This document shows positions 8,194 to 16,054 of a stretch of 64,000 nucleotides of DNA, piece after piece. The first letter of the stretch is position 1. Every line of letters starts with the position of its first letter. A program made the position numbers and the translations under genes. This DNA is from Qipengyuania sp. JC766 (GTDB lineage: Bacteria > Pseudomonadota > Alphaproteobacteria > Sphingomonadales > Sphingomonadaceae): the NCBI RefSeq assembly GCF_040717445.1, contig NZ_JBFEFL010000001.1:62001-126000 (forward strand), in the 5' to 3' direction. The notes under the pieces were generated by a model, which had not been told where the DNA came from, did no database searches, and saw only the letters and a list, made by a program, of their open reading frames with translations.

Positions 8194-8787
8194 ATGGAAG
8201 CTACGGCGGTAGAAGGGGATCGGGAGCGGCAATTGCTGGCCGCCGCGGAAGACATGATCCGCGAGGGCCGCACGCTCAATCTTTCGCTGGCCGAAGTGGC
8301 CGACCGCATCGGTGTCAGCCGCAGCCTGCTCTATACCTATTTCGACGGCGTTCCGGCGATCGTCGATGAGCTTTTCCTGCGGCACATGGATACGCTCGGC
8401 GCGAGGATCCTGCCGCCCCTTGCGTCCGGAAAGACACCGTATCGCGACCGGGCGAGCGAGGCCTACGCCGCCTATCTCGACTACCTGATCGAGAGCGGAC
8501 CGGTCCTGCAACTGATCCTGCGCGAACGGCACCAGGACAGCCCGCTCGGTCCGGAAAGCCAGCGCCGCTTCCGCCAGCTCGTTCGGCGCGTCGCCAGCGA
8601 AACCTGCCATGCGCTCGACCTCGCGCCGCGCGAGGCCTTCGTCCTGATCGAGCTGACCGGCGGCATTCCCGAAGCGCTCGCCCGGCTGGTGCGCGGCGGC
8701 GAGATCGACCGGGATACCGCGCACGCGACCTGCCGCCGCCTCGTCATGGCTTCCGTGGACGGCTTCGCGCCCGCACCTGCGCGCTGA
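8194..8787 (+). CDS. TetR family transcriptional regulator
   Basis: 197 residues from the ATG at 8194; an in-frame GTG at 8125 is possible but has no ribosome binding site and would overlap the putative operator. The N-terminal HTH runs RQLLAAAEDMI, then LSLAEVADRIGVSRSLLYTYF (about residues 27-47), a standard TetR DNA-binding helix pair. The C-terminal ligand domain is helical and not assignable to a ligand. Divergent orientation suggests that it represses the MmgE/PrpD gene and itself. It is convergent with, and ends ten bases from, another TetR-type gene. Confidence 0.86.
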   Translation: MEATAVEGDRERQLLAAAEDMIREGRTLNLSLAEVADRIGVSRSLLYTYFDGVPAIVDELFLRHMDTLGARILPPLASGKTPYRDRASEAYAAYLDYLIESGPVLQLILRERHQDSPLGPESQRRFRQLVRRVASETCHALDLAPREAFVLIELTGGIPEALARLVRGGEIDRDTAHATCRRLVMASVDGFAPAPAR

Positions 8788-8797
8788 CGCTGCGGCC

Positions 8798-9646
8798 CTA
8801 GTCCGCTCCGGCGGTGAGGGCGTCGCCGCTGAAAGTGCCGGCCATCACGACGGTGAGGCAGATCTCCTCCACCATCGCGAAGGGCGCGCGCCTGCCGGCG
8901 ACGATGCCCCCCGCTTTCAGCGCGACGGAGGTCAGTGCGGCGGTGGAGGCACGCGCGCTCTGCAGGTCCATCTTCCCCTCTCCGACAAGCTGCTGGAGGA
9001 TTGGCGCGCGGGCGGCATCGCTCTGGGCGATCCGTTCGGGTTTGAGCGCGTCGCGCACCTCGGGCGTGCGGAACAGCATCTGGAGCAGCGGCCCCCGCCG
9101 GGCCGCTTCGTGCAGATACCCGATGGTCGACAGCATCACGCGCGTCTGGTGGTTGGTCCCGCGCGCGATGCGCCGGCGCCGCTGCGATTCCTGACCGGCG
9201 ATTTCGCGCCGGGCCAGGGCCAGCAGCAATTCGGTCCGCCCGCCGAAGCAGTTGTGGACCTGCGTTTCGCTGATCCCGGCAATCCGCGCCACTTCGCGGA
9301 TGGTCACGGCCGATACCCCTTCTTCCAGCGCGATCCTTGCGGCCGTGTCCATCAGGTGCTCCCGCCGTTCCTCGGCCGACATGCGCGTGCGCGTGCCGGG
9401 AGACTGGCGGGTCTGGCGGCGGCCAAGGGCGAAGGTCTCGCTCAGGCCGATAGGCGCTGGCGGGAGTTCCGGGCGAGGATCGCGCGCCGCGGCGGTGCGG
9501 GTCCAGTGCGATCTGGGCGGGCGCGGAATATCCAGCCGGTCGCAGATCTTGGCCAGCCCGTTTCCGGTCAGGCCATAGCGCGCGGCGACTGCGCCCATGG
9601 GTTCGGCCCAGATGCTTTCGAACAGTTCGGTGCGGGTGAGTTCCAT
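8798..9646 (-). CDS. TetR family regulator with extra N-terminal HTH-like module
   Basis: 282 residues, about 80 longer than a normal TetR. Residues about 1-50 form a separate module: ELFESIWAEPMGAVAARYGL, then GLAKICDRLDIPRPPRSHW. This resembles a stand-alone HTH-like unit known from various bacterial proteins, with pattern L-x2-W-x2-P...LA...G...L-x-K...IP-x-PP-x-x-W. After a Pro/Arg-rich linker, residues about 90-140 carry a TetR HTH (ALEEGVSAVTIREVARIAGI, then SETQVHNCF). The C-terminal half looks like a TetR ligand domain. It is divergent from the esterase at 9809 and probably regulates the esterase/receptor unit across the palindromes at 9657-9745. Confidence 0.82.
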   Translation of the reverse strand: MELTRTELFESIWAEPMGAVAARYGLTGNGLAKICDRLDIPRPPRSHWTRTAAARDPRPELPPAPIGLSETFALGRRQTRQSPGTRTRMSAEERREHLMDTAARIALEEGVSAVTIREVARIAGISETQVHNCFGGRTELLLALARREIAGQESQRRRRIARGTNHQTRVMLSTIGYLHEAARRGPLLQMLFRTPEVRDALKPERIAQSDAARAPILQQLVGEGKMDLQSARASTAALTSVALKAGGIVAGRRAPFAMVEEICLTVVMAGTFSGDALTAGAD

Positions 9647-9656
9647 GGTGCGACGC

Positions 9657-9690
9657 TATTCCAATCGTCCCGCGCAAGTCCATCGGAATA
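9657..9690. promoter_or_regulatory. Inverted repeat upstream of the fused TetR gene
   Basis: TATTCCAAT and ATCGGAATA are inverted with 8 of 9 positions matching across a 16-base spacer. They begin ten bases upstream of the regulator's start codon, suiting autoregulation. Function inferred from position only. Confidence 0.4.
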
Positions 9691-9733
9691 CGCGGACGAC
9701 ACCGCGGAAAAGCCAATTCCCTTGTCGTACCCT

Positions 9734-9745
9734 ATATTCGAATAT
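9734..9745. promoter_or_regulatory. Perfect 12-base palindrome upstream of the esterase gene
   Basis: ATATTCGAATAT is a perfect palindrome in an AT-rich patch of the 162-base divergent gap, about 64 bases before the esterase start. It could be an operator for the adjacent TetR-type regulator or part of the core promoter. Confidence 0.45.
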
Positions 9746-9808
9746 GCTTGTTGTTAGATCGTAAACGGTGCGCTATGACGGAGTTCGATAACGAAGGGAG
9801 AGGGCAGA

Positions 9809-11227
9809 ATGGCACGGTTTCTGGCGGCTTTGGCCGCCCTCGCCACCGGCTTCGCGGCGCAGGGCTCTAACGCGCAGATGCCGGACCCGATCGACGAGGT
9901 GCTGGTCGATGTCGACGCGGGCACCCTCATGGGATCGCGCGAGGACGGCGTACTGGTTTTTCGAGGTGTACCCTACGCCGCCCCTCCCACAGGCGACAAT
10001 CGCTGGCGTCCCCCGCAACCGGTGGAGCCTTGGGCAGGCACTCGCGCTGCAACCGCGCACGAAGCGCCGTGTACCCAGCCGGTCGATACCGACACGACGG
10101 TTGCGAATTTCGGTGGCGTGAACGGGGCGCAATCCGAAGACTGCCTCTACCTCACGATCACCGCGCCCGAAAATGCACAGGGCGCGCCTGTGCTGGTGTG
10201 GTTCCATGGCGGCGCGTTCTTCCTCGGGGCAGGGAGCCTCGGCTCCTATGACGGGACGGCCAATGCGAAGCAGGGCGTCATCACCGTCAGCGTCAATTAC
10301 CGTCTGGGGGCACTAGCGAATTTCGTGCATCCCGCGCTTGATGCGCAGGACCCGGACGAAGCGCAGGGCAATTACGCGCTGCAGGACGCCGTCGCCGTAC
10401 TCGAATGGGTCAGAACCAATATCGGGGCTTTCGGGGGCGATCCGGACAAGGTCACGGTAGCGGGCCAGTCAGCTGGGGGCGGCATCGTCGTCAACCTGCT
10501 GTCGCTTCCTTCGGCCAAGGGCCTGTTCGATAAGGCGATCGTGCAATCGGGAAGCCTGCTGCTGCCCGATCGCCCGAAGGCCGAAGCACAGCGCATGGCC
10601 GTGGAGGCGTTGAAGACGATCGGCATCGAACCCGATGTGACGGCGGACGAGCTGCGTGCCGTTTCCGCCCAGACCTTCGCTGCGTCGGAGCCGCTGAGGG
10701 CAGGCTTCTTCTTCACGCCCGATCCCGGTTTCAAGCCGACATCGACGATCGCCGCGCTGCGGGCGGGTTCGGAAACCGACGTGCCGGTGCTCGTGGGCTC
10801 CAACCAGGGCGAGCAGGGCTTCGCCGCCGCCCGCACGCTGGCCGGACTGGCCGGCGATACGGGCGCACCGGCGTTCCTGTACCGATTCGATCACACGCCC
10901 GCTTTCAGGACCGGCGAATGGAAGGCCGGGCCGATCCATTCGGCGGAGCTGATGTTCACATTCGATTCGATCGACCGGTCCAGCTGGGGCGGTGAGAGGG
11001 CCGATGCGGCCGACCGCGCGCTGGCCGATACGGTCAACGGTTGCTGGGTCGCTTTCGTGAAGATGGATGCCGGTGCGCAGTCCTTCGAATGCGCCGACGG
11101 GTTCGCATGGCAATCCTATCGGCCCGGGGGCGAAGCGGCGCTGATCGGCACGGGTGGCCTGACAATGGCGCCGGCCGATGCGTTGCCGGACGGGCCCGGG
11201 GAGGGCGCAGCAACACGGGACGAATAG
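9809..11227 (+). CDS. Type B carboxylesterase, secreted
   Basis: 472 residues. A cleavable signal peptide with an alanine-rich core ends near residue 23 (SNAQ), so the enzyme is periplasmic or exported. Oxyanion motif HGGAF starts at residue 133, the nucleophile is Ser221 in GQSAGG (Gln replaces the more common Glu), and the likely catalytic His is His377 in IHSAE. An RBS GAAGGGAGAGG precedes the ATG. It resembles the lipoprotein esterase at 2436 and ends 47 bases before the TonB-dependent receptor gene, with which it is probably co-transcribed. Likely task: hydrolysis of an ester that the receptor imports. Substrate unknown. Confidence 0.9.
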   Translation: MARFLAALAALATGFAAQGSNAQMPDPIDEVLVDVDAGTLMGSREDGVLVFRGVPYAAPPTGDNRWRPPQPVEPWAGTRAATAHEAPCTQPVDTDTTVANFGGVNGAQSEDCLYLTITAPENAQGAPVLVWFHGGAFFLGAGSLGSYDGTANAKQGVITVSVNYRLGALANFVHPALDAQDPDEAQGNYALQDAVAVLEWVRTNIGAFGGDPDKVTVAGQSAGGGIVVNLLSLPSAKGLFDKAIVQSGSLLLPDRPKAEAQRMAVEALKTIGIEPDVTADELRAVSAQTFAASEPLRAGFFFTPDPGFKPTSTIAALRAGSETDVPVLVGSNQGEQGFAAARTLAGLAGDTGAPAFLYRFDHTPAFRTGEWKAGPIHSAELMFTFDSIDRSSWGGERADAADRALADTVNGCWVAFVKMDAGAQSFECADGFAWQSYRPGGEAALIGTGGLTMAPADALPDGPGEGAATRDE

Positions 11228-11274
11228 TCAAAGGGAAAAAAAGCCGAAAAACGGCCATTGTTGGGGAGAGAGAA

Positions 11275-14200
11275 ATGATCGGTAAATCGCACTTCATGGC
11301 CGGGACGGCCTTCGCACTCGTGCTTGCACCTGCCGCGATGGCGCAGAGCGCCCCTGCAAACGACGAACCCAACCAGCCCGAGCTGGCCGAACCGGTCGAA
11401 TCGAGCCCCGAGGTGACCATCGTCGTCACGGGATCCTACATCCGCGGCCAGAGCGAGGACGGTGCGCAGCCCGTCGATGTCTTCGGCCAGGAAGAGCTGG
11501 AAGCACGCGGGATCGACAGCCCGCTCGAATTCATCAAGAGCCTTCCCTCGGTCGGCCCGGTCCTGGGGGATTCGAACCAGTACGGCGCGGGCGGCAGCCA
11601 GGGGGTCGGTTCGATCAACCTGCGCAGCCTGGGCCGCGAACGCACGCTGGTCCTCTTCAATGGCCGCCGCTTTGCGACCGAGCCGGGCGACGGCGCGGCG
11701 GACACCAACCTCATCCCACTGTTCGCGCTCGACCGGATCGAAGTGCTGAAGGATGGTGCGGCCTCGACCTACGGATCGGATGCCATTGCCGGCGTAGCCA
11801 ACTTCGTGACGCGGCGGGATTTCACCGGGATCGAAGTCGCCGGCGACTGGGAATTCGTGGACGGGTCCGACGACAACTACCGCGTCAGCGCGCTGGCGGG
11901 GTTCGACCTTGGCACCGCCAATTTGATGATCGGTGCCGGGTGGCAGCACCGATCGGAATTGCCGACGACGGAGCGGGACTTCACGCAGACGCCATACGCC
12001 GTGAACCCGACCGGCTTTTCCTTCCTGTCCAACCCCGGCCTTTATGCGCCGCTCGGCGTGATCCCCGGCCGGGGCGTCACGACCGTCGGCCTCGGAATCG
12101 ACGGCAACCTCGTCGATGCGTGCGAATCGCTGGGCGGTATCGAAGGGGCGTTTCCCCGTCCGGGCGCGACGCCGTTGCCCGTCTGCCGCTACAGCTACGT
12201 GCCGTTCGTCAACCTGATCGAGGAGGAGGACCGCTACCAGGTCTACGGGCAGCTCACCGCCGACCTGTCGGACAGGGTCGCCTTCACGGCGGAGGCGCTC
12301 TATTCGCATACCGAGCTGAAGGAGCTCGGCTATTCGCCCAGCTACCCGATCACGCAGGGTCCCAACGGTCCGGGCAGCGCCAGCGCCTTCACCGTTCCCG
12401 CCAGCAACCCGGGCTATGCAGCGTTCCTGGAACAGACATTCGCGCCGGGCACGCCGCCGCGTCTCTTCCCGCCGGTCCTTTCGTCCATCGTGCTGTTCCG
12501 TCCCTTCGCCCTGGGCGGCAACCCGCTCGATCCGCGCGGCGCGGGACAGGGGCAGGCGATCAACGATGCATGGCGCGTGTCGGCCAGTTTCGACTTCGAA
12601 CTGTCGGACTCGCTTTCGCTGCAGACGTCGGGGACCTACATCAACAGTTCGCGCTTCGCGTTCTCGAACGATATCGTCAGCGACCGGCTGCAGCGCGCAC
12701 TGAACGGCTTCGGAGGGGAGAACTGCACCGGGACCACGCCGGGCGCGAATGGCTGCCTCTATTTCAACCCGTTCATCAATGCGGCCCCGGGCAATCCCGC
12801 CCTCGGCCTGACCAATCCCGCCTACGTGCCGGGTAACGAGAACTCGCGCGAGGTCATCGACTACTTCACGCGTCCGAGCGGCACGCGGGCGACCGAGGAA
12901 CAGTACATCATCGATGCCGTGTTCAGCGGGGAGGCCGGCCTGTTCGGACGCACGCTGGGCTACGCCTTCGGTGCGCAGTACCGCAAGACCGACTTCGCGA
13001 CCGATCCGCTCAACCGGTTCAGCGATCCGCAGGCCTACCCCTGTGCGATCGACGGGGACCGTTCGTGCCTCGACGATCCGGACGACACCAACTTCCCCGT
13101 GGGCGCCTTCGGCTTCCTCGGCCAGTATCCGCGCGCGCGCCTGTCGCAGGACGTCTACGCCATCTTCGCAGAGGCGCAGATGGAGGTGTTCGACGGTTTC
13201 GAACTGACCGGCGCCATGCGCTACGAGGATTACGGCGGCCTCGTCGGTTCGACCGTAAATCCCAAGCTCTCCGCCCGCTGGCAGGTCGCCGACTTCCTGG
13301 CCCTGCGCGGTTCGGTCGGCGACACGTTCCGCGGGCCGCTGCCGTCCGACCTCGGCACCAGCGGGGTCAGCGCGGTGGCCGGGATCAACGTGCTGGGCGG
13401 CGCGTACAAGGCGACCGATACGGTGGGCAATCCCGCGCTCGCGCCCGAAACCGCGCTCACCTACAATGTCGGCGCGATCCTGGAATTCGGCGGTTTCAAC
13501 TTCAGCGTCGACTACTGGACCTACGAATTCGAAGGGCGCTTCACCGTGCTGCCGGTCCAGGCGATCGCGGCGAATGTCGCACCGGGCGGGCTCGACGGCA
13601 CGCAGCTGGCGGACTGCTCCAGTCCTTTCGTGGAATACGTGGTCTTCGCCGGCGGCGTCTGCACGCAGGGCACGACGATCGGCAACGATCTCAGCCGTAT
13701 CCGCACGCAGGCGGTCAACGGCCCCGACGTGACCACCAGCGGGCTCGATTTCAGCCTCAATTACCGCACGGACCTGGGGCCGGTGATGGTGAACGCGGGC
13801 GCCAACGCCACCTACACGCTGGAGTACGAGTTCAGCGATTTCGAGTTCAACGGACTGCTCTTCAGCGAAGGCTATGACGCCGCCGGCTTCTCGAACTACG
13901 ACCGGGCGCCGGGCACGGTCTCGAAGTGGCGCGCCAGCGGTTACGTCAACTTGCGCTTCGATCCGGTCAGCCTGACATGGTCGAGCAACTATATCGGCGG
14001 GGTGGACGACAACCGTTGTATCGGACGGGAATTCTGCGCCGAAACGCCGGAGTTCGGCGGGACCAATTTCGGCCGCAGGGTGGGCGATTTCTTCGTCCAC
14101 GACATCTTCGCGACGGTGGACCTGAACCTCGCAGGGATCGAGGCCGAACTGCAGGGCGGGGTCGAGAACGTGTTCGACACCGATCCTCCGGGGGCGCGGC

Positions 14201-14277
14201 TCGAATACAGCTACGATCCGTTCATCGGAACCGCCAGGGGCCGGACCTTCAAGATCGGAACCAAGGTCCGCTTCTGA
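11275..14277 (+). CDS. TonB-dependent outer-membrane receptor
   Basis: 1000 residues from the ATG at 11275 (RBS GGGGAGAGAG); the open frame extends upstream into the esterase but that part is out of context. A signal peptide ends at AMAQ (about residue 24). A TonB-box-like EVTIVVTG is followed by the plug domain (DVFGQEELEARGIDSPLEFI, then SINLRSLGRERTLVLFNGRR and DRIEVLKDGAASTYGSDAIAG), then a 22-strand-type barrel ending in a terminal Phe (KVRF). It imports a ligand across the outer membrane using TonB energy. Esterases lie on both sides in the same orientation, so the ligand is probably an ester or its hydrolysis product. Confidence 0.94.
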   Translation: MIGKSHFMAGTAFALVLAPAAMAQSAPANDEPNQPELAEPVESSPEVTIVVTGSYIRGQSEDGAQPVDVFGQEELEARGIDSPLEFIKSLPSVGPVLGDSNQYGAGGSQGVGSINLRSLGRERTLVLFNGRRFATEPGDGAADTNLIPLFALDRIEVLKDGAASTYGSDAIAGVANFVTRRDFTGIEVAGDWEFVDGSDDNYRVSALAGFDLGTANLMIGAGWQHRSELPTTERDFTQTPYAVNPTGFSFLSNPGLYAPLGVIPGRGVTTVGLGIDGNLVDACESLGGIEGAFPRPGATPLPVCRYSYVPFVNLIEEEDRYQVYGQLTADLSDRVAFTAEALYSHTELKELGYSPSYPITQGPNGPGSASAFTVPASNPGYAAFLEQTFAPGTPPRLFPPVLSSIVLFRPFALGGNPLDPRGAGQGQAINDAWRVSASFDFELSDSLSLQTSGTYINSSRFAFSNDIVSDRLQRALNGFGGENCTGTTPGANGCLYFNPFINAAPGNPALGLTNPAYVPGNENSREVIDYFTRPSGTRATEEQYIIDAVFSGEAGLFGRTLGYAFGAQYRKTDFATDPLNRFSDPQAYPCAIDGDRSCLDDPDDTNFPVGAFGFLGQYPRARLSQDVYAIFAEAQMEVFDGFELTGAMRYEDYGGLVGSTVNPKLSARWQVADFLALRGSVGDTFRGPLPSDLGTSGVSAVAGINVLGGAYKATDTVGNPALAPETALTYNVGAILEFGGFNFSVDYWTYEFEGRFTVLPVQAIAANVAPGGLDGTQLADCSSPFVEYVVFAGGVCTQGTTIGNDLSRIRTQAVNGPDVTTSGLDFSLNYRTDLGPVMVNAGANATYTLEYEFSDFEFNGLLFSEGYDAAGFSNYDRAPGTVSKWRASGYVNLRFDPVSLTWSSNYIGGVDDNRCIGREFCAETPEFGGTNFGRRVGDFFVHDIFATVDLNLAGIEAELQGGVENVFDTDPPGARLEYSYDPFIGTARGRTFKIGTKVRF

Positions 14278-14307
14278 GCGACGCCAGCGGAACCGGCCAG
14301 GCGACAG

Positions 14308-14339
14308 GGGCGGAAGTCTGACGAAGGCTTTCGCCCTTT
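14308..14339 (+). terminator. Hairpin with short T run after the receptor gene
   Basis: GGGCGGAAG pairs with CTTTCGCCC over nine positions (one G-T pair) with an 11-base loop, followed by TTT. It lies between the receptor and the next esterase. The short T run suggests partial termination or an mRNA-end-stabilising hairpin inside an operon. Confidence 0.5.
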
Positions 14340-14374
14340 CGCGCGCCGCGACACATCACCGGGGAGAATTCTCG

Positions 14375-15985
14375 ATGCCAAGAACTGCCGTAATGCTCGC
14401 TTCGATTGCGGGGCTCGCCCTGAGCGTGCCCGCTGCCGCGCAGGAACCGCCCGCCGCAACGCCGGTGGTGGAAACCGAGGCGGGATCGGTGCAGGGGCTC
14501 GAACAGGGCGGCATCGATGCCTTTCTCGGCATTCGCTACGCCGCGCCGCCGCTGGGCGAACGCCGCTTCCAGCCGCCCGAGAAGCCAGAGGCATGGGAAG
14601 GCGTTGCCGACGCAACGGGCTACGGCGCGCCTTGCATGCAGCTCTATTCCGCGAGCGGCCCCAACGAGTCCGAGATGACCCGCCGCATCCAGGCGATCTT
14701 CCCGACTTCGACCGAAGCGAAGATGGACAACGAGGACTGCCTGTTCCTCAACGTCTGGACCCCGGCGGCGGGCGACGGGAACAGGCGGCCCGTGATGGTC
14801 TGGTTCCACGGGGGCGGCTACGCCTACGGATCGGGCAACTGGCCTGCCTATAACGGGCGCAACCTGGCGGAGAAGGGCGACGTCGTGGTCGTCACCGTCA
14901 ATCACCGCCTCAACGCCTTCGGCTACCTCAACCTGGCCGACAGGTTCGGCGAGGAGTTCGCCGCATCGGGCAATGTCGGCAATCTCGACCTCGTCCGGTC
15001 GCTCGAATGGGTGCGCGACAATATTGAAGCCTTTGGCGGCGACCCCGAGAACGTGACGATCATGGGCGAATCCGGCGGCGGATCGAAGGTCAGCCACCTG
15101 ATGGCGATGCCCGCTGCCGACGGATTGTTCGACAAGGCGGTGATCCAGTCGGGTCCCGGCGTGATGAGCGGCAAACCCGCCGAGGCGGCGGACTACGCGG
15201 CGCAAATCCTCGAAGCCGCGAGTGTCGAAACGATCGAAGACCTGCGCACCGTGCGCAGCGACGAGATCGTGCAAGCGGTACGCAAGGTTACCCCGGCAGA
15301 AGGCGCGATGGGGCGCGGGCCGCAGTTCGGACCGATCGCGGATGGCACGATCATCCCGCGCGACCCCTTCCTGCCCGCCGCGCCCGAACAGTCGCGCGAT
15401 ATCCCGGTGCTGATCGGGTACAACAAAGACGAGATGACGCTGTTCGTCGCCTCCCAGCCATGGTTCGGGCGGCTGACCGAGGGCACGCTGAATGCGATGA
15501 CATCGGCGATGGGCGACCAGGCGGTGGCCGCTGTCGCTGCCTATCGCAAGCGCTACCCCGACTACTCGCCGACCCATCTCGCGGCTATCGCGATGGGCAC
15601 CCGCTTCGTGCGCGGCACCTATCTGCTGGCGGACCAGCAGGCACGGACCGCGAGCGCGCCGGTCTATGTCTATCGCCTGACCTGGGAGACGCCGATCGGC
15701 GGGGGCATGCTGCGCAGCCCGCATACGCTCGACATACCGTTGATGTTCGACAATGCGAAAGAAAGCGCGGCGCTGGTCGGCACCGGCGAGGACGCCCAGA
15801 CCATGGCCGACATGATGAGCGATGCCTGGATTGCTTTCGCCAAGACCGGCACACCGTCGAGCGCGCTGCTGCCCGAGTGGAAGGCCTACACGCCCGCCGC
15901 CCGCAACGTGATGGAACTGAACGTCGAGCCACAGCTTGTCGACGATCCGGAAAAGGACATCCGCGAATTGCCCAGCGAACTCTGA
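14375..15985 (+). CDS. Type B carboxylesterase, secreted
   Basis: 536 residues with a cleavable signal peptide ending AAAQ (about residue 22), hence periplasmic or exported. Oxyanion motif HGGGY starts at residue 145, the nucleophile is Ser233 in GESGGG, and the likely catalytic His is His450 in PHTLD. RBS GGGGAGAA precedes the ATG. Length, motif spacing and sequence blocks match the lipoprotein esterase at 814, so they look like recent paralogs that differ mainly in membrane anchoring. It is the last gene before a strong bidirectional terminator. Confidence 0.91.
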   Translation: MPRTAVMLASIAGLALSVPAAAQEPPAATPVVETEAGSVQGLEQGGIDAFLGIRYAAPPLGERRFQPPEKPEAWEGVADATGYGAPCMQLYSASGPNESEMTRRIQAIFPTSTEAKMDNEDCLFLNVWTPAAGDGNRRPVMVWFHGGGYAYGSGNWPAYNGRNLAEKGDVVVVTVNHRLNAFGYLNLADRFGEEFAASGNVGNLDLVRSLEWVRDNIEAFGGDPENVTIMGESGGGSKVSHLMAMPAADGLFDKAVIQSGPGVMSGKPAEAADYAAQILEAASVETIEDLRTVRSDEIVQAVRKVTPAEGAMGRGPQFGPIADGTIIPRDPFLPAAPEQSRDIPVLIGYNKDEMTLFVASQPWFGRLTEGTLNAMTSAMGDQAVAAVAAYRKRYPDYSPTHLAAIAMGTRFVRGTYLLADQQARTASAPVYVYRLTWETPIGGGMLRSPHTLDIPLMFDNAKESAALVGTGEDAQTMADMMSDAWIAFAKTGTPSSALLPEWKAYTPAARNVMELNVEPQLVDDPEKDIRELPSEL

Positions 15986-15997
15986 TCGCCCTCACAA

Positions 15998-16033
15998 GAA
16001 AGGCCGGCGTCCCGCGTGGGGCGCCGGCCTTTT
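15998..16033. terminator. Bidirectional terminator between convergent units
   Basis: AAAGGCCGGCG and CGCCGGCCTTTT form a long GC-rich stem with a 12-base loop. The T run serves the plus-strand esterase and the A run serves the minus-strand fadJ-like gene, as expected between converging genes. Confidence 0.85.
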
Positions 16034-16054
16034 CGTGTCCGGGTGAGGGAGAGC

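Noticed and set aside
11116-14100. A 994-codon open frame on the minus strand
   Set aside because: Antisense to the TonB-dependent receptor; no domain and no ribosome binding site.
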